Shown piece by piece: positions 29,858 through 41,457 of a DNA stretch of 64,000 nt. The stretch's first letter is position 1, and every line of letters starts with the position of its first letter. The stretch comes from Psychromonas sp. CD1 (GTDB lineage Bacteria; Pseudomonadota; Gammaproteobacteria; Enterobacterales; Psychromonadaceae), in the NCBI RefSeq assembly GCF_002239585.1, contig NZ_NDFH01000002.1:206615-270614 (forward strand). The letters are read 5' to 3'. The notes below the pieces were generated by a model. The model saw only the letters and a program-made list of their open reading frames with translations. It was not told the origin of the DNA and did not search any database. A program made the translations under genes and the position numbers.

Positions 29858-32430
29858 AAGTGTTAAAAATACGACTGACCTTATCTTTATTGATTATTAA
29901 TTTCTTATTCTGTTTTTTTTCGGGTTCTGTTTCTGCCGGAGTGCAAAATAAATTAAATAGCGTACGATCTTGGCCTTCTCCAGATAATACTCGTGTTGTT
30001 TTGGACTTGTCAAAACAAGCAAGATATAGCATTCATTATTTAAAAAAGCCAGATCGTTTAGTGATAGATCTAAAAAGCACAACTAGTGTTCTCGATTTTA
30101 AAAAAATAAAACATACGGGACCTTTAGTTAAAAATATTCGGCGTAGTATTACTCGGCAATCGGGTGTATATCGGTTAGTTATCGATTTAAAACAAGCAAG
30201 TAAAGCGGTTGTTTTTTCTCTTTCTCCAGAACCTCCTTACGGACATCGATTGGTCATAGATTTACCTTATAAAAAAACAATAAAAACTAAACCGGAAAAA
30301 GTGATTAGAAAAATAACGCCGGTTGGACGTAATGTGATCATTGCGGTTGATGCGGGGCACGGAGGAGAAGATCCAGGTGCATCAGGGCGTTTGACTCAAG
30401 AAAAAAAAATCACATTGCAAATTGCTCAGCGTCTTAAAAGACGCATTGATCAACAAAAAGGCATGTCGGCGATATTAATTCGTACGGGGGATTATTATAT
30501 TAATTTAAATAAGCGCTCGGAGTTAGCTCATCAGGGAAAAGCTGATTTCTTAGTGTCTATTCATGCAGATGGCTTTACATCAAGTCAGCCAAGTGGAGCA
30601 TCAGTATGGATTTTGTCAGATAGACGAGCCAATTCTGAAATGGGGCGACGTATGGAGCGTCACGAAGTTCATTCTGAATTGTTGGGGGGTATTGGTAATA
30701 TAAAAAATGAATCTTCGAGCGTTCCTTTTTTAAATAAAATGTTTTTTGATATGTCTAAATCTAATTCAATGTTGGTGGCTGAAGAAGTCGCCTATAATGT
30801 TGTCGCTGAATTAAATAAAATAACAAAATTGCATAAGAAGAAACCAGAGAGTGCCAGCCTTGCGGTATTAAAGTCACCTTATATCCCCTCTATTTTAGTT
30901 GAAGCAGGATTTATTACTAATTATCGAGAGGAGCGTTTATTAGGCCAAGCGTCTTATCAAAACAAAGTGGCTAATGCGATTTTTAATGCGATTTATAAAC
31001 ATTTTATAGACTCGCCTCCGCATGATTCATTATTCGCTCAGCGTAGACGTACAATCAAACATACTGTGCGTAGTGGTGAATCATTATCTAATATTGCTCA
31101 ACGTTATAGCATCCCTCTTCTGCAATTAAAATCTTATAATAATTTACACTCTAACCGGCTTAAAATTGGCCAGACATTAAAAATCCCTGCAGATTATGAA
31201 CTCGTTGTAAAATTGGAAGATAAGACTAATAATCTTTCTTTAGTTGAAGATATATGGCAAAAAACACGCATATATAAAGTTAAAAATGGAGAATCACTCT
31301 CGATTATTGCGCAACGCTATGGCTCGACAGTTAGCCAATTAAAGCAAAAAAACAATTTGCACTCAAGTGTGTTATGGGTTGGACAAAAAATAAAAATACC
31401 CGGAGGCATGGAGACGAATATCTCTTCGCAAGATAAATATAAACAACGTATTTATAAAGTGCAACAAGGGGATACATTATCTGAAATTGCAGCTAAATAT
31501 GATATATCATTAGCGCAAATTAAACGTTTTAATACATTACGCTCTAACTCTGTTTTTGTGGGGCAAAAATTATACTTGAGTGCGTTAAAGAATAGCGCGT
31601 CAAATATTTATAAGCGTGCTCAAATTAAAATATATACCGTAAAACGTGGCGACTCATTATCGGTGATTGCACATCGCTATGGACTAATAAGCGCACAGCT
31701 TAAAAGCTTTAATCAGTTACGCTCGACAGAACTTGCGATTGGGCAAAAATTGCGTTTAACTGCGCCTGTTTCATCGCGTGCAAAAATAACAAAACGCGCG
31801 CGCATACATCGAGTTAAACGTGGTGAATCATTGTCGGTAATTGCACATCGTTATGGGCTAACCAGCGCGCAGCTTAAAAACTTTAATCAATTACGTTCTA
31901 CAGAACTTGCGATTGGGCAAAAATTGCGTTTAACTACACTGGTTTCATCGCGCCAAAAAGTAACACAACTCTCGCGTACGCATAAGGTTAAAAGTGGTGA
32001 ATCATTGTCGGTGATTGCGCAACAATATGGAACGACGACAGAATGTTTAAAACGTATTAATCAATTACGTAGTAGTGTTTTGAAAATAGGACAAAAATTA
32101 AAGTTATCGGATTTTAGAACAGCATCAAAAGATAGAGTGCATAAGGTTCGTTCAGGTGAAAATTTATCTGGGATAGCAAAGGAAAATGCGCTTAGCGTCA
32201 CAACATTAATGCGTTATAATCAATTGTCGTCAAGTTCTTTAAGTATTGGGCAGATAATAAAAATACCAGCGGTTAATGCTGTTGCTACTCCCTATAAAGT
32301 TCGTCGTGGGGAATCTCTTTCTATTATTGCTCAGCGTTATGGGGTATCGGTAAAGAAATTAAAACAATTTAATCATTTAAATACAACAGATATTTCTGTT
32401 GGGCAACGGTTACGTATTCCTGTTAGTTAA
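29854..32430 (+). CDS. amiB: N-acetylmuramoyl-L-alanine amidase AmiB with eight LysM repeats
   Basis: AmiB cleaves the stem peptide from septal peptidoglycan during daughter-cell separation, in the periplasm. The 858 residues show: a Sec signal peptide (cleavage near SVSA, residue 28), an AMIN domain (about 30-140), and a zinc Amidase_3 domain (about 160-385) with VDAGHGGEDPGA (H169), SIHADGF and VEAGFITN. Eight LysM repeats follow, starting near residues 402, 473, 533, 593, 652, 709, 762 and 812. E. coli AmiB is about 445 residues without LysM, and related marine forms usually have one or two, so this array is unusually long. Repeats 4 and 5 are almost identical, suggesting a recent duplication. 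It is coupled to tsaE and precedes mutL by 18 bases. Confidence 0.95.
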   Translation: MKVLKIRLTLSLLIINFLFCFFSGSVSAGVQNKLNSVRSWPSPDNTRVVLDLSKQARYSIHYLKKPDRLVIDLKSTTSVLDFKKIKHTGPLVKNIRRSITRQSGVYRLVIDLKQASKAVVFSLSPEPPYGHRLVIDLPYKKTIKTKPEKVIRKITPVGRNVIIAVDAGHGGEDPGASGRLTQEKKITLQIAQRLKRRIDQQKGMSAILIRTGDYYINLNKRSELAHQGKADFLVSIHADGFTSSQPSGASVWILSDRRANSEMGRRMERHEVHSELLGGIGNIKNESSSVPFLNKMFFDMSKSNSMLVAEEVAYNVVAELNKITKLHKKKPESASLAVLKSPYIPSILVEAGFITNYREERLLGQASYQNKVANAIFNAIYKHFIDSPPHDSLFAQRRRTIKHTVRSGESLSNIAQRYSIPLLQLKSYNNLHSNRLKIGQTLKIPADYELVVKLEDKTNNLSLVEDIWQKTRIYKVKNGESLSIIAQRYGSTVSQLKQKNNLHSSVLWVGQKIKIPGGMETNISSQDKYKQRIYKVQQGDTLSEIAAKYDISLAQIKRFNTLRSNSVFVGQKLYLSALKNSASNIYKRAQIKIYTVKRGDSLSVIAHRYGLISAQLKSFNQLRSTELAIGQKLRLTAPVSSRAKITKRARIHRVKRGESLSVIAHRYGLTSAQLKNFNQLRSTELAIGQKLRLTTLVSSRQKVTQLSRTHKVKSGESLSVIAQQYGTTTECLKRINQLRSSVLKIGQKLKLSDFRTASKDRVHKVRSGENLSGIAKENALSVTTLMRYNQLSSSSLSIGQIIKIPAVNAVATPYKVRRGESLSIIAQRYGVSVKKLKQFNHLNTTDISVGQRLRIPVS

Positions 32431-32448
32431 ATTTTCGGATCTATCATT

Positions 32449-34275
32449 ATGCCTATTAAAATTTTAGCCCCTCGTCTCGCTAATCAAATTGCTGCGGGTG
32501 AGGTGGTTGAACGGCCCGCATCGGTCGTTAAAGAGTTATTAGAAAATAGCTTAGATGCGGGTGCTACGCGTATTGATATTGATATCGAAAAAGGTGGCGC
32601 AAAATGTATACGTGTGCAAGATAATGGGAAAGGGGTTGCAAAAGATCAACTCACTTTAGCATTAAGCAGACATGCCACGAGTAAAATTAGCCACTTAGAT
32701 GATCTTGAAGCGATAACTAGTTTGGGATTTCGAGGCGAAGCATTAGCAAGTGTTAGTTCAGTTTCGCGTTTAACGTTTACTTCTAAGCCCGAGCAGCAAA
32801 ATCAGGCTTGGCAAGCCATTGCCGAAGGTCGTGATATGGACGTGCATATTAAGCCATGTGCGCATCCACAAGGCACAACCGTCGAAGTGCTAGATCTGTT
32901 TTTTAATACTCCTGCTCGGCGACGTTTTTTAAAAACAGAAAAAACAGAATTTCAACACATTGATGAATTAATCCGTCGTTTAGCGCTCAGTTATTTTAAT
33001 ATCTCTTTTACGTTAAAGCATAATGGTAAAGTGATACGTCAATATCGCGCAGCGCAAACACAGGCGCAGCAACAAAAACGTCTGGCGAGTATTTGTAGTG
33101 AAAGCTTTGTAAAAAATGCATTACATTTTGAAAGTGCGGATCAGGGTTTAAAAATATCGGGTTGGATCTCAAATAGATTATCGCCAAGGACATTAGGTGA
33201 TGTGCAATATTGTTATATTAATGGACGAATTATTCGTGATAGGTTGGTTAATCATGCAATAAAGCAAGCATATGCGCGTTTATTGCCGACAGGATTATTC
33301 CCTGGATTTGTGATTTATATTGATTGTCCTGCTGAGCAAGTAGATGTAAATGTACACCCATCTAAACATGAAGTGCGTTTTCATCAAGCTCGTTGGGTAC
33401 ATGATTTTATAGTGAGCACGTTGAGTATGACGTTAAATGATCCTGACATGTTAATGCAACAAAGTCAGAACTTGGCAGATGAGTCGGAACAGCACCGTTT
33501 AAATGTAAGCTCATCAAATGTTGGTTTAAGTAAGGCATCTATATCTTCACCATCAAACATTCACCCTGCACCTAAACACAATTATCAATCAAGCATGGAT
33601 AATGCACAGATTAATGCGTATTGTGATTTTATTCGTCCTAATGAGTTACCGGCTCCTTCGGCGCTCGTGGCAAAAAAGGTAAAGCACACTTTGGCGTTAG
33701 CATTAATCGAAAATCGTTATTTATTAGTACAAAGGGAAATCTCACAGAGCAACCCACAAAGTGAACGAGCCTTATGCCTTTTATCCTTAGTGAAAGCCGA
33801 TAACTTTTTACAACAAAAAATATTATTTGAGGCATGGCAAAATGGAGAAGTAATAGCTCAGCCGTTATTATTACCTGTACGTTTATCATTGAATTCAGAA
33901 TTATTACCATTAAGCACTCATGTTGAAATTCTTTTACAACGTTTAGGCTTTCACATAAAACTAAAAATGCAGAAACTCATTGTTAACAAGGTGCCTACAT
34001 TATTGCGCCAAGCCCCCGTTGCTAAAATATTGCCTGTATTATTAGAGCATTTAAAAAATTTCCCTGAATCATTAACGGATCTTGAGGTTAATGATTTTTG
34101 TTCATTGATAGTGCAGACATTATTAGTACAACAAACACAAGAAAAGAAATGGAGCATGCACCAAGCAAACGAATTATTACAACTTATCGAACAAGATAGT
34201 TTTCAATCAACATCTCAAGGGCTTTTTTTAGAGCCCGATCTTTCTCTTTTACTGCAAGGCGTCTGTGATGCATAA
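32449..34275 (+). CDS. mutL: DNA mismatch repair protein MutL
   Basis: MutL links MutS mismatch recognition to MutH and helicase loading. The 608 residues carry the GHKL ATPase motifs in the N-terminal 340 residues: E29 and N33 in [17 protein letters not shown], and [15 protein letters not shown] variable linker (about 340-410) is followed by the C-terminal dimerisation domain. No metal-binding endonuclease motif DQHAxxER is seen, as expected in species that use MutH. The 3' end overlaps miaA. Confidence 0.97.
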   Translation: MPIKILAPRLANQIAAGEVVERPASVVKELLENSLDAGATRIDIDIEKGGAKCIRVQDNGKGVAKDQLTLALSRHATSKISHLDDLEAITSLGFRGEALASVSSVSRLTFTSKPEQQNQAWQAIAEGRDMDVHIKPCAHPQGTTVEVLDLFFNTPARRRFLKTEKTEFQHIDELIRRLALSYFNISFTLKHNGKVIRQYRAAQTQAQQQKRLASICSESFVKNALHFESADQGLKISGWISNRLSPRTLGDVQYCYINGRIIRDRLVNHAIKQAYARLLPTGLFPGFVIYIDCPAEQVDVNVHPSKHEVRFHQARWVHDFIVSTLSMTLNDPDMLMQQSQNLADESEQHRLNVSSSNVGLSKASISSPSNIHPAPKHNYQSSMDNAQINAYCDFIRPNELPAPSALVAKKVKHTLALALIENRYLLVQREISQSNPQSERALCLLSLVKADNFLQQKILFEAWQNGEVIAQPLLLPVRLSLNSELLPLSTHVEILLQRLGFHIKLKMQKLIVNKVPTLLRQAPVAKILPVLLEHLKNFPESLTDLEVNDFCSLIVQTLLVQQTQEKKWSMHQANELLQLIEQDSFQSTSQGLFLEPDLSLLLQGVCDA

Positions 34276-35221
34276 ACACCCTTCTGCTATTTTTTTAATG
34301 GGGCCAACGGCTTCGGGTAAAACGGATCTTGCGATACGCTTAGCAACACAAGCAAACTGTGAAATTATTAGTGTGGACTCTGCTTTAATTTATAAAGGTA
34401 TGGACATCGGTACAGCGAAGCCAACGCTTAGCGAACGTCAACTTGCACCACATGCTTTAGTAGATATATTAGATCCAGTACAAGCGTATTCAGTTGGCGA
34501 TTTTCGGAGGGATGCATTATCTTTAATGGCTTCTATTTGTAAGAGGGGTAAGACTCCGTTATTAGTTGGCGGTACGATGTTGTATTACAAAGCATTAATT
34601 GATGGGCTTTCACCATTACCTGCTGCAGATTTGGATATTCGTGCGCAAATTGAGCAAGAAGCGCAACTGTCGGGTTGGCAATTTATGCATGAGCAACTTG
34701 AGAAAATAGACCCTATAGCGGCGAAAAGGATCCATGTTAATGATCCGCAACGTCTTTCACGAGCACTTGAAGTTTATCGAATATCGGGTAAAAGCATGAC
34801 AGAGCTCACGCAAATTAAAAGTGAGCCTATCCCTTTTAATGTTCGCCAATTTGCGATTGCACCCCAAGAAAAATCGACATTACATCAACGTATTGAGTTA
34901 CGTTTTACGAAAATGTTACAAGCTGGATTTGAGCAAGAAGTGAGAGAGTTGAAATCACGTGCAGATTTACATATGGATCTTCCCTCAATGCGTTGTGTGG
35001 GTTACCGGCAAATGTGGCAATATTTAGAGGGTGAAATTGGCTATGATGAAATGCAATTTAGAGGTGTTGTCGCAACACGTCAACTTGCGAAGCGGCAAAT
35101 GACTTGGCTACGTGGTTGGAAAACAGAGTTAACTTGGCTTGAGAGTACAGATTCGTGCAATTATGATAAAATAATGAATGAATTAATAGGCAGATTCAAC
35201 CTTGAAGTGCATAACCGCTAA
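34268..35221 (+). CDS. miaA: tRNA dimethylallyltransferase MiaA
   Basis: MiaA adds dimethylallyl to A37 of tRNAs that read UNN codons. With the ATG at 34268 the protein has 317 residues, starting [19 protein letters not shown] with the P-loop at residues 12-19; a GTG one codon earlier is possible. D(S/A)[14 protein letters not shown] and the arginine-rich [14 protein letters not shown] are typical. It overlaps mutL by eight bases. A 9-bp inverted repeat (35210-35218 with 35231-35239) spans the stop codon. Confidence 0.96.
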   Translation: MHKHPSAIFLMGPTASGKTDLAIRLATQANCEIISVDSALIYKGMDIGTAKPTLSERQLAPHALVDILDPVQAYSVGDFRRDALSLMASICKRGKTPLLVGGTMLYYKALIDGLSPLPAADLDIRAQIEQEAQLSGWQFMHEQLEKIDPIAAKRIHVNDPQRLSRALEVYRISGKSMTELTQIKSEPIPFNVRQFAIAPQEKSTLHQRIELRFTKMLQAGFEQEVRELKSRADLHMDLPSMRCVGYRQMWQYLEGEIGYDEMQFRGVVATRQLAKRQMTWLRGWKTELTWLESTDSCNYDKIMNELIGRFNLEVHNR

Positions 35222-35482
35222 GCCGCAAGTGCGGTTATGTGTTCTGCCATAATTTGAAGTGGCGTTTTAAAAAAAAGTTTCTTTCTCGGTCTATTATTTA
35301 GCTGTATTAGTGTGCTTGCATTAGCGTCTATATTTAAGATGTAACACACTGAGTATCGTATACTTTTATAGAAATAAAAATAAAGAAAGTGGTATAGATC
35401 AAAAAAAACAACATGCAGTACATTTTTTTTGGAGTGGTTGTTTATACTGACTTACTACTAATAACAATAATAGGAGACAATA

Positions 35483-35710
35483 ATGGCTAAAGGACAATCA
35501 TTACAAGATCCCTTTTTGAATACGTTACGTAAAGAACACATTCCTGTTGCTATTTATTTAGTGAATGGTATTAAATTACAAGGGCAAATAGAATCTTTTG
35601 ATCAGTTTGTAATTTTGTTAAAAAACACGGTGAGTCAAATGGTATATAAACATGCTATTTCGACAGTTGTACCGACACGAGATGTCCCTATTTTTCATCC
35701 ACCAGAATGA
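35483..35710 (+). CDS. hfq: RNA chaperone Hfq, with almost no C-terminal tail
   Basis: Hfq is the hexameric Sm-like protein that pairs small RNAs with their targets. The core (residues 1-66) is nearly identical to E. coli: Sm1 motif in [15 protein letters not shown], and Sm2 motif [10 protein letters not shown]. Only about nine residues follow the core, ending in FHPPE, for a total of 75; E. coli has 102. No tail sequence is visible in other frames after the stop. AGGAG precedes the ATG. It lies 261 bases after miaA, a gap with a TATACT -10-like sequence at 35443-35448. Confidence 0.97.
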   Translation: MAKGQSLQDPFLNTLRKEHIPVAIYLVNGIKLQGQIESFDQFVILLKNTVSQMVYKHAISTVVPTRDVPIFHPPE

Positions 35711-35814
35711 TTTTTTGTGTGCTAGATACTTTTTTTACGGATTGTTTTTTATCTAACCTTTGATCTTTGTTGTGTTAGGATGAATTTTTATACTTTTTAT
35801 TTTTGGAGCTTTTA

Positions 35815-37107
35815 TTGTTTGATCGTTATAAAGCCGGAGAGCTGGCACTCTTAGTCCACATTACTTTTTCAGATGATGATAAAAAAGAGGACCTAGAGGA
35901 GTTAAAATTATTAGTGAGTTCTGCGGGCGTAAAGTCTGTTGGAGTAGTCACAGGGCCTAGAAAATCACCACATCCTCGGTATTTTGTGGGCACCGGTAAA
36001 GCGCAAGAAATAGCGGATAGCGTACGGACGTTAGGAGCAAATGTTGTTATTTTCAACCATGCGTTATCACCTGCACAGCAACGAAATTTAGAAGCACTTT
36101 GTGAATGTTTAGTACTTGATAGAACCGCTTTGATTTTAGATATATTTGCACAGCGCGCACGTACTTATGAAGGTAAATTACAAATTGAACTTGCTCAGTT
36201 AAAGCATATGTCTACACGTTTGATACGTGGGTGGACCCACCTTGAGAGACAAAAAGGCGGGATAGGCATGCGCGGGCCAGGTGAGACGCAACTAGAAAGT
36301 GATAGGCGTTTACTCAGTGAGCGCATTACTGCTATAAAAGGACGCTTAGCCAAAGTATCGAAACAGCGCGATCAAGGGCGTCGTGCGCGTGTTCGGAGCG
36401 AAGTAGTGACGGTATCTTTGGTGGGTTATACTAATGCCGGTAAGTCTACCTTATTTAATACAATGACTGGAGCCGATGTTTATGCTGCGGATAAACTTTT
36501 TGCTACTCTTGATCCTACGTTAAGACAAATTAATGTGCATGATGTAGGTAATTGTATTTTAGCGGATACAGTGGGTTTTGTACGTCATTTGCCACATGAT
36601 CTTGTTGCGGCATTTAAAGCGACATTACAAGAGACTCGCGAAGCAACTTTACTCTTACATATTATCGATTGTTCTGATGAAAACTACAGAGGTAATATTG
36701 ATGCAGTGCAGCGTGTTTTAAATGATATTGATGCCGGTGATGTGCCTCAACTTACGATCATGAATAAAATAGATGCTTTTGATGATTTAAAGCCACGTGT
36801 AGATGTCGATGATGAAGGCAAGCCAACACGTGTTTGGTTATCGGCCAAAACAGGTGAAGGTTGTGATTTATTATTAAATGCTTTGAGTTCTTTGTTGTCG
36901 GGGCCTATTCGTGCATTGCAGTTATCTATTCCACCCGAGCAAGGAAAATTGCGTGCGCAATTACACCAACTCAATTGTATCGTGGAAGAATCTTATGCTG
37001 AAAATGGTGATTGTTTACTCGACATTCGTATTAATAATGTCGATTTGTCGCGCCTGAGAAAACGTTTCCCTGATACGATGGATGCTTGTCTAACTGGAAA
37101 CAAATAA
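35815..37107 (+). CDS. hflX: Ribosome-associated GTPase HflX
   Basis: HflX splits stalled or stress-inactivated 70S ribosomes using GTP. I place the start at TTG 35815, preceded by GGAG at 35805-35808, giving LFDRYKAGELALLVHITF, which matches the family N-terminus and a length of 430 residues. The HflX domain (about 1-185) contains the GIGMRGPGETQLE segment, and the GTPase domain has GYTNAGKST, DTVGFV and NKID motifs. It follows hfq by about 100 bases, as in the standard hfq-hflX-hflK-hflC order. Confidence 0.94.
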   Translation: MFDRYKAGELALLVHITFSDDDKKEDLEELKLLVSSAGVKSVGVVTGPRKSPHPRYFVGTGKAQEIADSVRTLGANVVIFNHALSPAQQRNLEALCECLVLDRTALILDIFAQRARTYEGKLQIELAQLKHMSTRLIRGWTHLERQKGGIGMRGPGETQLESDRRLLSERITAIKGRLAKVSKQRDQGRRARVRSEVVTVSLVGYTNAGKSTLFNTMTGADVYAADKLFATLDPTLRQINVHDVGNCILADTVGFVRHLPHDLVAAFKATLQETREATLLLHIIDCSDENYRGNIDAVQRVLNDIDAGDVPQLTIMNKIDAFDDLKPRVDVDDEGKPTRVWLSAKTGEGCDLLLNALSSLLSGPIRALQLSIPPEQGKLRAQLHQLNCIVEESYAENGDCLLDIRINNVDLSRLRKRFPDTMDACLTGNK

Positions 37108-37196
37108 CAGATTATGTCGAGTTCTCTTTATTATTTGAGAGAACATTGCTACATTCCAATATTCAATAACTTATATTATTCAATCGGGAGCTAACT

Positions 37197-38372
37197 ATGG
37201 CTTGGAACGAACCGGGAAAAGATGATAAAGACCCGTGGAACAACAGCGGAAAGAAAAAAGATCAGGGGCCTCCTGATCTCGATGTTATTTTTCAAAAGCT
37301 GAGTAATACTCTCGGTGCGTTATTTGGCAAAAAACAAAATTCAAACAAAAATGGAAGCAATAATTATAGTAAATTAGTTATAATGATGATTGTAAGCTTA
37401 CTGGTTGTGGTGTGGTTTATCAGTGGTTGGTATACGATTAAAGAATCAGATCGAGGTGTTGTATTACGTTTTGGTGCTTATAACGGGCAAGTTGAACCAG
37501 GTCTACATTGGAATCCTAAATTTATCGATAAGGTTATTCCTATCAATGTTAAAGCTTTTCGCACGATGCCGACAAACGGCTTTATGTTAACGCGTGATGA
37601 AAATGTGGTTAAAGTTGCAATGGAGGTCCAGTACCGAATTGTTGACCCTGAAAAGTATTTATTTAGTGTCACTAATGCAGACAATAGTTTATTACAAGCT
37701 TTAGACAGTGCCTTGCGTTTTGTCGTTGGCCATGCCTCTATGGATGATGTATTAACGACGGGTCGTGAACTTGTACGTCAAAATACGTGGAAAATGTTAG
37801 AAAAAATTATAGAGCCGTATCAGCTAGGTATTGAAGTTGTAGATGTGAATTTACAACAGACACGCCCTCCTGAAGAGGTAAAAGCTGCCTTTGATGATGC
37901 GATATCTGCACAAGAAGATGAACAACGTTTCGTACGAGAAGCCGAAGCTTATGAACGTGAAAAAGAACCTCTTGCTCGTGGTAAAGTGAAGCGTATTGAG
38001 CAAGAAGCAGAAGCTTATACTGCAGGCGTAGTATTAAAAGCACAAGGTGAGGTTGCAGTATTTAATAAAGTCTTATCTGCCTATCAAGACGCACCGAATA
38101 TAACGCGTCAGCGTATTTATATTGAAACGATGGAAAGGGTATTAAGCAATACATCAAAAGTATTACTAGATAATAAATCGGGGTCTAATATGACTTTTCT
38201 TCCATTAGATAAACTTATGACTAATAGTGCGATAGCTAAAAAAGCGTTAACGACATCGGAATTAGATATTGATGCTCGTGTAGAGCAAGCAAACACAAAA
38301 ATGGCAACAGATCGTGCGAGTGTAAGTGGTAGGGTTTCTCGTAGCACGCGTAATACGGGGAGAAGTTACTAA
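37197..38372 (+). CDS. hflK: FtsH protease regulator HflK
   Basis: HflK forms, with HflC, a large membrane cage around FtsH. The 391 residues have a Gly/Asn/Lys-rich cytoplasmic N-terminus (WNNSGKKKDQGPP), one membrane helix (about 60-85), and an SPFH/band-7 domain beginning at ESDRGVVLRFG, followed by a long alanine/glutamate-rich coiled coil. The stop overlaps the hflC start (TAATG). GGGAG precedes the ATG. Confidence 0.97.
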   Translation: MAWNEPGKDDKDPWNNSGKKKDQGPPDLDVIFQKLSNTLGALFGKKQNSNKNGSNNYSKLVIMMIVSLLVVVWFISGWYTIKESDRGVVLRFGAYNGQVEPGLHWNPKFIDKVIPINVKAFRTMPTNGFMLTRDENVVKVAMEVQYRIVDPEKYLFSVTNADNSLLQALDSALRFVVGHASMDDVLTTGRELVRQNTWKMLEKIIEPYQLGIEVVDVNLQQTRPPEEVKAAFDDAISAQEDEQRFVREAEAYEREKEPLARGKVKRIEQEAEAYTAGVVLKAQGEVAVFNKVLSAYQDAPNITRQRIYIETMERVLSNTSKVLLDNKSGSNMTFLPLDKLMTNSAIAKKALTTSELDIDARVEQANTKMATDRASVSGRVSRSTRNTGRSY

Positions 38373-39238
38373 TGAATAAACTATTAATTATCGTTGTTAT
38401 AATATTACTTGGGCTCTTTAGCAGTACGTTTATTGTTTATGAAGGGCAAAGCGGTATCGTTTTGCAATTTAGTAAAGTAAAACGTGATGCGGCGAATGAA
38501 AGTATTATTTATGGGCCAGGATTACATTTTAAAGTGCCGTTTATTGATACGGTTCGTGTGATGGATACACGTATTCAAACGTTAGATGATCAAGCAGATC
38601 GTTATGTAACCTTAGAGAAAAAAGATTTAATCATTGATGCCTATGTGAAATGGGAAATCGATGATTTATCTGTTTATTATCTCGCGACAGGGGGTAATAA
38701 AATGCAGGCGGAAGCATTGTTAAAACGCAAAATAAACAATGGATTACGTAGCGAGATTGCTTCTCACACTATAAGTGAAATTGTGTCAGGCAAACGTGGT
38801 GAATTAATGGAAACCGCGCTAAAACGCTTGGCTCGTTCGGCTGAATTAGGTATTAAGGTTGTTGATGTACGTATTAAAAAGATTAATTTACCCGATGAAG
38901 TTAGCGATAGTATCTACAAGCGTATGCGTGCAGAGCGTCAAGCTGTAGCTAAAGAGCATCGTTCACAAGGGCATGAGCAAGCTGAGATTATTCGCGCAAA
39001 AATTGATCGTAAAGTTTCAATTATGTTGGCAACTGCGAATAAAAAATCATTAGAAGTTCGAGGTATTGGTGATGCAACTGCATCTAAAATTTATTCGGAT
39101 TCTTACTCTAAAGATCCAAAATTCTTTATATTCTTACGCAGTATGCGTGCGTACGAAAAAAGTTTTTCGAATAAAAGTGATGTGATGGTTTTAAGTTCCG
39201 ACTCGGAATTCTTTAAATTTATGAAATTTAATGGTTAA
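38372..39238 (+). CDS. hflC: FtsH protease regulator HflC
   Basis: HflC partners HflK around FtsH in the inner membrane. The 288 residues have an N-terminal membrane helix (about 3-20) and an SPFH domain (EGQSGIVLQFSKV, GPGLHFKVPFID), then a helical region with RMRAERQAVAKEHRSQG, the HflC signature. It is coupled to hflK by a one-base overlap and followed by a strong terminator. Confidence 0.97.
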   Translation: MNKLLIIVVIILLGLFSSTFIVYEGQSGIVLQFSKVKRDAANESIIYGPGLHFKVPFIDTVRVMDTRIQTLDDQADRYVTLEKKDLIIDAYVKWEIDDLSVYYLATGGNKMQAEALLKRKINNGLRSEIASHTISEIVSGKRGELMETALKRLARSAELGIKVVDVRIKKINLPDEVSDSIYKRMRAERQAVAKEHRSQGHEQAEIIRAKIDRKVSIMLATANKKSLEVRGIGDATASKIYSDSYSKDPKFFIFLRSMRAYEKSFSNKSDVMVLSSDSEFFKFMKFNG

Positions 39239-39254
39239 AGGTGACTTTAATTTT

Positions 39255-39280
39255 AAAAAAGGCAGTTATCTGCCTTTTTT
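39255..39280 (+). terminator. Terminator after hflC
   Basis: An 11-bp stem (39255-39265 with 39270-39280) with a TTAT loop and T tract lies 16 bases after the hflC stop, ending the tsaE-hflC run before purA. Confidence 0.88.
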
Positions 39281-39330
39281 TATATCTAAAATTCGTACTT
39301 TAAGCAAATTTTTCATAAAGAGATTGATAA

Positions 39331-40746
<1,416 letters not shown>

Positions 40747-41076
40747 ATATTCAGCTGACCAATTTTTCTACCATCCAAGTTATACACTTATTAGTTGAAT
40801 CTAAGCAATATAATCTATGCTTTTGTCTAAAATTAAAATTTAGTAGTTTAAAGTCACCTCAGAGACAATGAAGTTTTTCGGGAATAAAGCTTATCGCAGA
40901 ACGTTATGTTGTTACCGCCATCAAACATCTTAGTCTAATCATAGGGTATACATCAATATTTAAACACTTTGGGGTATATTCACTCATCACCCCTCTGGCA
41001 TTCGATAAACTAGCACTAAAACCCTTAATACCTTATTAGTTTATTAGTTTATTAGTTTACTACTTCCAACTCCTAT
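40747..41076. other. Non-coding stretch beside the IS30 remnant
   Basis: About 330 AT-rich bases with no recognisable gene on either strand. The right part holds three perfect tandem copies of TTATTAGT at 41033-41056. This is probably decayed insertion or flanking DNA. Confidence 0.35.
41033..41056. repeat. Three tandem copies of TTATTAGT
   Basis: The 8-bp unit occurs three times without a mismatch, followed by a degenerate TTAC. It is a simple repeat that may vary by slippage. Confidence 0.8.
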
Positions 41077-41244
41077 TTATTGAGCAGATTTAGATGGTAT
41101 AAAAGCAGATTTTTTTATCGCACGCTCTACTTTTTCACGTGTACTTTTTTTTACATTGGCATGTGGTGTTAATACTCCTGATACCGTTTATTTCCCAACG
41201 CCCGCAAGCTTAGCAATATCCATAATAGTCAATTTTTTACTCAT
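41077..41244 (-). pseudogene. LacI-family regulator fragment with internal stop
   Basis: Read on the minus strand from ATG 41242-41244, this gives MSKKLTIMDIAKLAGVGK, a TAA at codon 19, then TVSGVLTPHANVKKSTREKV and a second stop at 41077. This is the LacI/GalR-type helix-turn-helix and hinge, close in style to trehalose repressor TreR. In the normal sequence the stop would be a serine or threonine codon (GKSTVS). Only about 55 codons of DNA-binding domain survive; no ligand-binding domain follows. Confidence 0.8.
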
Positions 41245-41264
41245 TGGGCAAGCTGTTCCTTAAA

Positions 41265-41306
41265 GAGAGAAGCCCTTAGTATTTTACAATACTAAGGGCT
41301 TCTCTC
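41265..41306. repeat. Perfect 19-bp inverted repeat, possible sulfatase terminator
   Basis: Arms at 41265-41283 and 41288-41306 are perfectly complementary and enclose only TTAC. On the minus strand the hairpin is followed by UUUAAGG and lies 150 bases after the sulfatase stop, so it could end that transcript. It is longer than a typical terminator and starts 20 bases beyond the LacI fragment start codon. Confidence 0.85.
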
Positions 41307-41457
41307 ATTAAGTCGCGGTACTATTGCTAGGAGATAATAACAAAAACAACCGCTATTTCGTATTACTCAAGAGATGTATAAAAAGTCGCATCTATAACAC
41401 AAAAATCACAAGTAACATTTTATCTTACCTCTCATTCAATCATACAAAGTTGCTCCA

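Noticed and set aside
35711..35802. A frameshifted C-terminal tail of Hfq after its stop
   Set aside because: No frame shows the Ser/Gly/His-rich composition of known tails.
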